Origin: Sciurus carolinensis
Lineage: Eukaryota > Chordata > Mammalia > Rodentia > Sciuridae
Reading direction: 5' to 3'
NCBI RefSeq assembly: GCF_902686445.1
Contig: NC_062213.1
Span: 137,228,491-137,292,490, forward strand
DNA: 64,000 bases
Under the pieces are notes generated by a model. That model did not search any database. It saw nothing but the letters and a program-made list of their open reading frames with translations, and was not told where the DNA came from. Of the stretch, positions 56,606-64,000 are shown piece after piece; the stretch's first letter is position 1; every line of letters starts with the position of its first letter. The translations under genes were made by a program, and so were the position numbers.

Positions 56606-57237
56606 GTTTTAAAGGTAATGCTGTAGAAGAATTTAGGATATGGCTTCTAAACATCCAGTTGGAAACAAACTTAAGAATGTCTCTGACTCATTTAAAAAAC
56701 AACAAAACCTTCCTATTATTATATTCCAAGTAAAATTGTCTTTCAGGGTCACTTATCTGTTGTAGAAAGTCGGATAAGCAAGGTTAGTTTTCTTTCTGAC
56801 ACTTGGAATTCAAGAGAATGATGATTCAGTGTTGTTTTGTGGATTGTCTTTCCAGAACAGTCTCTGCCAAGATCAGTCTAAGGACCTAGACAGCCTCAGT
56901 CACCAGCAAGTGCTCTAAACTTGCTTGAACCTCATTGAGTGGTAGGGAGTCTGCTGAACCAAATCACCTCCTCTCCCTGGGACATCAGTTCCTATCAGAG
57001 CCCTGCACACCTGACTCATCTTTGTCTCCTTTGTGTTTTTCTTTTCTAGAATGACTTCTTCCTTTCACTAAACATTCCCATCAAAATCCAGCCCCAAACT
57101 TATTTCTTCCAAGAAGTGTCTGAAAAATACTATCTGCCTTGATTATTCCTTATATTGTATTCTCCATTGATTGGTGTTCTTTTTTGTTGGGTATGGCCTA
57201 GAGGATAGTAAGACTAATTATAATATTTAGAACAAGA
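56606..57237. other. No gene seen; possible L2 text
   Basis: 57030-57165 ('gacttcttcctttcactaaa', 'cccatcaaaatccagcccca') may be another L2 fragment. The rest is unassigned. Confidence 0.35.
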
Positions 57238-57395
57238 TAATATAATAAGAATCACTTGAGGGCCTTTGTAAAAGTAATAGCTTCCCAGACTCCTCTGGAG
57301 ATGCTGATATGGAGGATCTGGCAAGAGGTGGGGAATGAGTACATGTATTTTTGTCTATAACAAATGTGGCAGCCAATACTAACCATCAGGCAACC
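57238..57395 (-). mobile_element. MER5A-like DNA transposon relic
   Basis: 'aagaatcacttgagggcctt', 'cttcccagactcctctggag', 'atgctgatatggaggatctg' and 'aacaaatgtggcagccaa' fit MER5A read in the orientation opposite to 17312-17480. Confidence 0.55.
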
Positions 57396-57419
57396 CCGGA
57401 AAATACTAGCACCATCCTT

Positions 57420-57645
57420 ATAAGCTTAGACTTGGGTTCAGACTGATCAGATTTTAAAACTGAGCTCTTGTGCTTACTGTGTATAACCACATGCAAGTCA
57501 ACAAGTCCAAAGCCACAGTTTTCTCATCTAGAAAATGGAGATGTTAATCACTGTTACAAAGTTGTTCTGGAGAGTAAACAATTCAGGTAGAGCATCTGCA
57601 TAGTGCCTGGAACATTCTGAGTGCTCAGCAAATGTTAGAAAAGTT
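57420..57645 (+). mobile_element. MIR SINE, sense
   Basis: 'gacttgggttcagactgatc', 'agttttctcatctagaaaat', 'ggagatgttaatcactgtta', 'aagttgttctggagagtaaa' and 'tgagtgctcagcaaatgtta' cover MIR. Confidence 0.8.
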
Positions 57646-58074
57646 ATGCTTATATTTGCTTGTAATTTTCTTGGCTACATTCCTATGATTCAAGGTCAGA
57701 ATGATGGTTTCCTCCATTCTTCTGTAGCACCATGGTTATTTAGGACAGGGCAACTCATAAGATTTTACCTCTGCCAAAGACTATTTTTTGAGAGCTTGCT
57801 AACCTCTGCCAATTTTTTACTGCCTCAGTGAAGTATCACCATTTGTTCACTTTAATTTTACCTGTCATCTCCATTCAATTATAGAAAAGTCTCTGAGGGC
57901 CATGACCCTGCCATCGAGCTTTGCTATACAGTAGAGCTAATATCCTATATAGTGGGCCATCAGCAGGGGCATATCTAATAGAACACACACTTATTTCATG
58001 TAATTATAGAAACATCATCTCTTACTTAGGTTACGATAGCTCCTAATGACTCTTGAGGTCTTATCCTTTTTCTC
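57646..58074. other. No recognisable gene; weak L2-like text
   Basis: 57860-57945 weakly resembles the L2 3' end. The rest is unassigned. Confidence 0.35.
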
Positions 58075-58289
58075 TCCTATAAGGCATTCTCTACACAGCA
58101 GTCAAAGTGAGCTTTTAACAATGTAATCAAAGCATGTTGTTCCCATTTCAAAATCTTCCAAAGTTTCTCACTGTATTTGGAATAAAATCCAAATTCCCTA
58201 CCCTGGAGTTGTAAGCACTTTCTGATCTGTACTGGTCTGACTCCATCTCCTGAGATTCACTTCCTAGGTCATTATATTCCAGCCACACC

Positions 58290-58930
58290 ACTTGCTATGT
58301 TTTGGATATGGTTTGATATGATGTGTAGCCCCAAGGTTTATGGAAGCTCAGTCCCAGTGTGACAGTGTGGGAGGTGTGGAACCTTTAAGAGGTGGGGTCT
58401 AGTGAGAGGTCCTTAGATCACTGGGAGCATACCCTCAGAGAGGATTAAGGTAGAACTCATGGGATCCCTGAACTCTCATGATATGAGTTGTTATAGGAGC
58501 AAGCCCCACACCTGAATTGCTCTATGCCTTCCCAGTTTTAAGAGAGATCTTTTCCTCTCACGGGGTGTAGGGACGAGTGCCTATAATTCCAGCAACTCAG
58601 GAGGCTGAGGCAGGAGAATCACAAGTTCAAAACCAACCTCAGCAACTTAGCAAGGCTCTAAGCAATTTAGCATGACCCTGTCTCAAAATAAAAAGTAAAA
58701 AGGGCTGGGGATGTGGCTAAGCACCCTTGAGTTCAATCCCTGGTACCAAATAAACTTTTACTAATCTCTTACATGTGCTCTTGCTGTTAGGTCCTCACCA
58801 GAGGTAAAACTAGTGGTGCTGCCTGACTTTGGTCCTTGAACATCCAGAACTGTGAAATAAATGAAACTCTTTTTTCTATAAAGCCACCCAGCTTCAGTTT
58901 TCATTATAGTAATAACAACAAAACAGTCAA
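58290..58930 (+). mobile_element. ERVL-MaLR LTR, sense, itself split by a B1-dID SINE
   Basis: 'tgttttggatatggtttgat', 'tttaagaggtggggtctagt', 'ttgctctatgccttcccagt' and, beyond the SINE, 'ccagaactgtgaaataaatg', 'aaagccacccagcttcagtt' and 'acaaaacagtcaatac'. Flanking 'cttgct' and 'ctttgct' may be the target duplication. Confidence 0.75.
58561..58757 (+). mobile_element. B1-dID composite SINE, sense
   Basis: B1 half 'cctataattccagcaactca', 'ggaggctgaggcaggagaat' and 'gaccctgtctcaaaataaaa', then ID half 'gggctggggatgtggctaag' and 'ttgagttcaatccctggtac'. The ID half has lost its middle. It gives the clearest sense-strand view of the composite. Confidence 0.9.
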
Positions 58931-59260
58931 TACATCTTTGCTCCCCCTGGCTGGACTGTCCTTTCCCTACATCTTCACATGCTATTCAACCCAGATGTCA
59001 CTTTCTCAGAGACCTTCACTCTCCTCCTTAATGTTTTCCTTTCATTAGTTTCTATTCCATTGTCCTGCTTTATTTTCTTCTTATCACTTTCATCTGTTCA
59101 ATACTGCACTTACTAGTAGCTGAAGTTATATTTTTTCTTTATTGGACACTCAATGAGAGCAGGCATCTTGTCTGTCTTTTCCAGTCTATTCTACCCACTG
59201 GACCAGAACATGTTACTTTTGTGGACTTGGTATGTACTTGTCAAATTGATGAATGAACTT

Positions 59261-59415
59261 TACAGATAAAGAATGTCTACAGGGTCCAGTAGATTTCACC
59301 TTTTTCAAAACAAGGAACTCTTAACAAAATGTTTGGTTTTCAATTATTAATTTATTTGATTGGTTCTTTTTTTCTTTCTTGACAATTAGTGGAATCCTAT
59401 ACATATAAAAAGCTT
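59261..59415. other. No recognisable feature
   Basis: AT-rich unique sequence. Confidence 0.35.
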
Positions 59416-60420
59416 CTAGCAAATCCATAGCAAGAGTTCTTGCTGTATGAGAGCCACCACCAGGGGGAAATCCGTCCTCTGATCAGTAGATGTAGACAGT
59501 GAGATAAACCTGACCAAAGGCGAAGCCAACCTGACCCCAGGGGACAAGGGCAGGCAGGCAAGAGGCACTGGATGTTCTTGCAACATACCTCCCTGAGAGC
59601 TTCCCCATGGCTCTTCAGAGAGAGCAGGGGAGGCAGTCATTTGGAGAACGAGGGGAGAATCAGCAAAAGAGGACTTTTTAATGCAAGGAGACGCTTCCTT
59701 GCCCCGAGCAGCCTGAACCAGTGACTGTAGCACTGTAGGAAGGATGGCAGTGACAGGTAGAAGTGGCAACAGTGGTGGAGGTAGTGATGGTGGTGCCACA
59801 GGAACATCTCCGGGAGGTGCTGACCTGTGAAGCAGTCTCCCACCAAGCTCAAGCCACAAAGGACTGGGAATTGGGCAACAATTTCAGGGAGGAGCATGCA
59901 GCGGCCAGGAGGGCGTTTGACCTCCTGTACTCTCCCAGGTAGCAGGAAGTGTCTCAAGGAACTGGACCTCCACAGCTGAGCATGTCACGTGTGATCTCCA
60001 TCAGACATACTGACTTTGCCATCATTTGTGTTCTGTCAGCTCTCAGTAGCATTCTCAAGGGTGAAGCAAGATAACAGGAAAAGCACAAAGCATGTGACAT
60101 AGCCAGGGGATGCTGTTTCCTCTCATTGCCAGGCAAGCACCAGCAGCGTCACATCAAAATTAGGGTCAAATAGGTAAACACTGTTAATCTCTTTGGAGGA
60201 AGCAATGATAAGTTAGACTTTGCCCACGTCTCCAGAGAGTTCACAATATGCTAGGGACCTGATCCACCAAAAAGGTAGAAAAATGAAAAATGCCGCCCAA
60301 AGCAGCGCCAAAAAAGTCAGGAGTGTTTGTGTCGGTGGTATAAATGCCCAGGTGGGGGCCAAGTAAGCTTTATGGATGAGCCATGGGTCTTGAACAATGG
60401 GTATAATTTGGGCATGAAAA
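59416..60420 (-). other. GC-richer block with overlapping minus-strand frames, unidentified
   Basis: Two overlapping minus frames (147 codons at 59416-59859 and 106 codons at 59637-59957) and a third of 73 codons at 60213-60434 occur in about 1 kb, in sequence GC-richer than its surroundings. The third frame contains a hydrophobic stretch (TLLTFLALLWAAFFIFLPFW) like a membrane segment. I do not recognise any of them. No poly(A) tail or clear flanking duplication marks it as a retrocopy. It could be a decayed gene copy, an LTR, or chance. Confidence 0.3.
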
Positions 60421-60430
60421 GAATGGGGTG

Positions 60431-61283
60431 GCAATCAATAAATGGGCTAAGGAACTGGGCAGACACTTCACAGAAGAAGATCTACAAGCAATCAACAGAT
60501 ATATGAAAAAAATGTTCAGCATCTCTAGTAATTAGAGAAATGCAAATCAAAACTACCCTAAGATTTCATCTCACTCCAATTAGAATGGCTATTATCAAGA
60601 ATACGAGCAACAATAGGTGTTGGCAAGGGTGTGGAAAAAAAGGTGCCCTCATACATTGCTGGTGGGACTGCAAATTGGTGCAGCCAATCTGGAAAGCAGT
60701 ATGGAAATTCCTTAGAAAACTTGGAATTGAACCATCATTTGACCCAGTTATCTCACTTGTTGGCCTATACCCAAGGGATTTAAAATCAGCATGCTACACT
60801 GCAGCCACATCAACGTTCATAGCAGCTCAATTCACAATAGCTAAGCTATGGAACTAACTTAGGTGACATTCAACAGATGAATGGACAAAGAAAATGTGGT
60901 ATATATACACAATGGAATATTACCCAGCCATAAAGAAGAATAAAATAATGGTATTTTCAGGAAAATAGATGGTGTTGGAAAACATCAGGCTAAGTGAAAT
61001 AAGCCAATCCTAAAACACCAAAGGCTGAACATTTTCTCTGATAAGTGGATGCTGATACATAACAGAGGGCAAGGGGTGAATAAGGGGAAGGAAGGGGGTA
61101 GGGGAAAGGAAAGATTGTGGAATAAGACAAACCTCATTACCCTATGTACATGTATGATTACACAAACGGTGTGACTCTACATGCTGTACAACCAGAGAAA
61201 TGAAAAGTTGTACCCCATTTGTGTACAATGAATCAAAATGCATTCTGCTGTCATGTATAACTAAATAAAACAAACAATAAAAA
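60431..61283 (+). mobile_element. L1: ORF2 C-terminal part plus 3' UTR
   Basis: ORF2 relic: [17 protein letters not shown] at 60540 on, then [16 protein letters not shown], then [11 protein letters not shown] before a stop at 60855-60857. The homologous reading resumes as STDEWTKKMWYIYTMEYYP with further stops. The 3' UTR is purine-rich without TTAGGG units and ends 'gtcatgtataactaaataaa' with an A-rich tail. It is flanked by aatggggtg at 60422-60430 and 61284-61292. It is 5' truncated and dead. Confidence 0.9.
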
Positions 61284-61292
61284 AATGGGGTG

Positions 61293-61622
61293 AAATCCCA
61301 AAGAACCAAAGACGGAATGTTTTCTCTGATATGCAGATGCTAATTCACAATAAGGGGGTGGGGCTAGAAAGAATGGAAGTACTTTGGATTGGATGGAGGA
61401 GAGTGAAGGAAGGGGAGGAGGTATGGGCTAGGAATAATAGTAGAATGAATGGGACATTATTCCTCTGTGCAGTCTATGATTACACGACGTGTAACTCTAC
61501 ATCATGTACAACTAGAAGAATGGGAAGTTATACTCCATTTATGTATGATGTGTCAAAATGCATTTTACTCCCATGTGTAACTAATTAGAACAAATTTTTA
61601 AAAATGTAAAACAAAAAAGAAA
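61293..61622 (+). mobile_element. Second L1 3' end, directly following the first
   Basis: Starts 'aaatcccaaagaaccaaaga' at the ORF2 end, then a 3' UTR with 'gggggtggggctagaaagaa', and ends 'ctcccatgtgtaactaatta' with an A-rich tail. The flanks aatggggtgaa (61284-61294) and cattgggtgaa (about 61624-61632 and on) suggest a target-site duplication with one or two changes, overlapping that of the first L1. Confidence 0.85.
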
Positions 61623-61884
61623 ACATTGGGTGAAGGATACTCCAAATAGAAGGAATAGTGTAAACTAGTCATGGAGGAAAGACAACACATAAATAACTTC
61701 TATAGAAAATAGTCCTGTTTGACTGAAGCATAAGGCAAGAGAGAAGACATCCTGAGGGGAAAAAGCAGACAGATAAAGGTTACAGATGATCTAGAACATC
61801 AGATTTAAGGTGTTACTCAAAGGAATAACATTCAACCTTCTGAGCAGGAGATTGAAACTTTCAAAATGGACTTTTAAAAAATTG

Positions 61885-61990
61885 AACCAAAGAATTTTTC
61901 ATTCAACAACCTGTTTGAGTGCCTGCTGTGTGCTAGGCAGTGTTCTGGGTTCTAGATACAGTAATTAACAAAACAGACAAAAATCCCTGA
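61885..61990 (-). mobile_element. L2 LINE 3' end, antisense
   Basis: 'ttgagtgcctgctgtgtgct', 'aggcagtgttctgggttcta' and 'aacagacaaaaatccctgag' match the antisense L2 end closely. Confidence 0.75.
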
Positions 61991-62644
61991 GCTGCAGGAG
62001 CTCATGCACCACAGAGGTGGTTTGTAGGAAGTGTTGTCTGGGGTGAGATAAAGACTAGCTGTTTATCAAAGAGACTCGGAATTTGTTTAGCCTAGAAATA
62101 GTAAAGATCCAAAGTAGGGTAGGTTCAGAGAGTTAGAGAAAAGGAACCAAGACATGATACACTCTAAAGATAGAATCAACAGAGCTCAGCAAATAACTGT
62201 GGGTGGAACCAGAGATTAGGGAACCAAAATGACTGTAAATGTGGTCCCAAGGCCAAATGCCATTAGGAGGTGGGGGTGGGGGTGGAGAGAATCAAAGTTA
62301 GGAACAAAAGTGAATTTTGAAGGAAAGAAATGTGCTGACTTTCAACATACCAGGTGTGTTGGGTTAGTGACCACGGGTACACAGTTTTAGTAGACATCTG
62401 GAATTATGACCTGGGGTTTGGAAAGTAGATCTGGCCTGGAGTTATAGGTTTGTAAATGAATGACCAGAAAGGAGACTATTGACCAAAGACAAAAAGTATT
62501 GGACTTTTATGAAGCAAATATATCCAATAGAATTAAAAGAAGGAAGAGGTAGAGAAGGAATAATGAGAAATTTAGGATAAAATCTAAGAGATTTTGAAGT
62601 TAAATGAGGGAAAGTTTTAAACAGGAGACATGATCTAAAGTATC
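61991..62644. other. No recognisable gene
   Basis: Unique sequence with a small G-rich repeat (gggggtgggggtgg) at about 62268-62283. Nothing is assignable. Confidence 0.4.
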
Positions 62645-63298
62645 CAAGACAAAGGACTTCTGGTTGTGGTGAAATTACAAGTATAGCCCTCTTGCCATAA
62701 ATAGCCATAAAATTGGACAAAGTAACTGTTTTCAGTCACCCGAAATCAGGCAGTGCTGGACTTTGATCACAGATAAAAGGAAAGCATGTGAGACGAACCC
62801 TGGATCACCCTGTCTTTCTTTCTGGAGGCACAGGAAAGTAGAGCCCCAGTTGATAACAGTTGCCTGGCTGAGCTGAGGAGGTACAGATCAGAACTCAGGG
62901 CTGCTGAGTGGTTGGAATTTGTAGGCCAGGGTAAGGAGGAGGAAAGAACTGCACAGAGAAAGAGGTCCCGAAGTCCATGCAGGCCACTGTTAAGCCTTTG
63001 GCTGAATATTAAGCTGCTTGTTATCTGGGTGGGACTCCAAAAAACCTACAAGAAAACTACTACAAGGGATCTGCAAGCTGAATGGAGATTCCAAAGCTGC
63101 ACAGAAATGGTGTGGGCATTCTGAGATCACAGTGATGCCCTGGGGTTTGCAGTGAAGACACAAGACAGGCCACACCTTAGAAGTAGAGCTACTCTAACCC
63201 TAGGATCATGTCTTATCCAAATAGAACCTTAGAGCTTTAAAACAGCCTTGTAAAGACCAAGTTGCCCCACCAGGAAATTAACAAAATTCGACACTCTT

Positions 63299-63299
<1 letters not shown>

Positions 63300-63329
<30 letters not shown>

Positions 63330-63412
63330 CTTTTCTTTTTTGTGGTTCTGTGGATTGAACCTAGGGCAGGTTAGGCAAGTGCTCTACTACTGAACTACAT
63401 CCCCAACCCTTT
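63300..63412 (-). mobile_element. ID-like SINE
   Basis: T-rich tail on plus, then 'ggttctgtggattgaaccta' and 'ctctactactgaactacatc'. It is flanked by gacactcttt at 63290-63299 and 63413-63422, a perfect 10-bp target-site duplication. Confidence 0.92.
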
Positions 63413-63599
63413 GACACTCTTTAAATCCAAACCCAATAATATAGCATTTAATGTTCAGCATACAATTTTAAAGTTGCTATATATGTGAAGAAACACAACT
63501 ACAACAGATTTTTAGAATTCAATCAACACATAGCCAAGCATGACAGAGATGTTGGAATTAGCAAGCAAGGGCTTGTTTTAAAGCTCTTATAGAAATGGG

Positions 63600-63775
63600 A
63601 AGGGGCTTTCAAGATGGGAAGAGAGAGGGGAGTAAAAAGAGGGGAGGAGAAAGGTAGTTGGACACAATCAATGCATAACACATGTGTATGGAAATATCAC
63701 AGTGAATCCATCAATTCATTGTTATGTCATCATGTAACAATTATGTATATGTTAATAATCATAATTTTAAAAACA
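63600..63775 (+). mobile_element. L1 3' tail fragment inside old L1
   Basis: A purine-rich stretch ('gggaagagagaggggagtaa') then an AT-rich end ('gttaataatcataattttaa'), inserted between L1 blocks that would otherwise adjoin. Flanks 'cttatagaaat' and 'cttctataaaat' weakly resemble a target duplication. Confidence 0.45.
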
Positions 63776-64000
63776 TCTTCTATAAAATGCTTAAAGTTTT
63801 AAAAGAAAATATGGGCTCAAGGAAAAGAGGGAATTTTTCACTAAAAACGTGGAAATATAAATAAAACCAACTGGAAAGTCTAGAATCAAAATATTCTATA
63901 CATGGTATGAAGAAAAGTAATCATTAGATGGACTTTACAACAAATTGGATGCTACAGAGGAAAAAAATCACTGAATTTGAAGAAGGGCAATATAAACTAT

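Larger units (their letters stand above)
58075..59260 (+). mobile_element. L2 LINE, sense, split by a MaLR LTR
   Basis: Left piece 'atttcaaaatcttccaaagt', 'ttggaataaaatccaaattc' and 'attatattccagccacacca'. Right piece 'ctccccctggctggactgtc', 'acccagatgtcactttctca' and 'gagagcaggcatcttgtctg'. These are consecutive L2 blocks around the LTR at 58290-58930. Confidence 0.75.
62645..64000 (+). mobile_element. Old L1 (L1M-type) LINE, sense, runs off the window
   Basis: 'cccaataatatagcatttaa', 'catacaattttaaagttgct', 'catgacagagatgttggaat' and 'ttagcaagcaagggcttgtt' are the sense counterpart of the antisense L1 at 1-2870. It is interrupted by an ID SINE (63300-63412) and an L1-tail-like segment (63600-63775). 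Confidence 0.65.

Noticed and set aside
60540..60857. 105-codon frame as a cellular gene
   Set aside because: The residues are L1 ORF2 C-terminal ([10 protein letters not shown] region).

Overview
This window looks like ordinary, AT-rich, gene-poor mammalian nuclear DNA. I found no intact protein-coding gene, no tRNA or rRNA gene and no CRISPR array. The repeat types point to a rodent, most likely a squirrel (ground squirrel, marmot or relative). Short tRNA-Ala-derived ID-like SINEs with an 'aataaataaa...aaggtattgtgtcc' style tail occur on both strands. There are composite SINEs joining a 7SL-derived B1 unit to an ID-like unit (B1-dID type). A young L1 family carries a G-rich 3' UTR. Around these lie older pan-mammalian repeats: MIR, L2, L1M, ERVL-MaLR LTRs, MER5A-like and Tigger-like DNA transposons. 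The organism call is inference from repeat families recognised by eye.

Layout. 1-6.7 kb is old L1 sequence in antisense orientation, in two parallel segments, with SINEs and a short L1 tail inserted. 7-13 kb holds MIR/MLT relics, microsatellites and a cluster of three young retroposons at 9.5-10.3 kb. 13.45-13.85 kb is a processed pseudogene of SNRPG (spliceosomal Sm protein G). 14-28 kb has MaLR LTRs, MIRs and SINEs. 28.9-29.3 and 32.2-32.3 kb are young L1 3' ends. 33-41 kb is mostly unassigned, with one open, splice-site-flanked 195-bp segment at 35.4 kb and a motif cluster at 39.4-39.6 kb. 41-48 kb is MIR/L2/old L1. 48.54-49.05 kb is a processed RPL23A pseudogene beside a long pyrimidine microsatellite. 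50-59 kb is nested LTR, L1, L2 and Tigger-like relics. 59.4-60.4 kb is an unexplained GC-richer block. 60.4-61.6 kb holds two L1 tails in tandem. The window ends inside an old L1 in sense orientation.

No genes act together here. The story is of retrotransposition: L1 copies, SINEs mobilised by L1, and two cellular mRNAs copied back as processed pseudogenes. Nested insertions give a relative order: MIR and L2 oldest, then MaLR LTRs, then ID/B1-dID SINEs and the young L1 tails. The most interesting signals are in the young L1 family: a telomere-like TTAGGG tract in its 3' UTR, repeated 5' truncation at nearly the same point, several different 3' ends, and repeated use of the same target site. 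Claims about repeat families come from memory of consensus sequences, not from a search.
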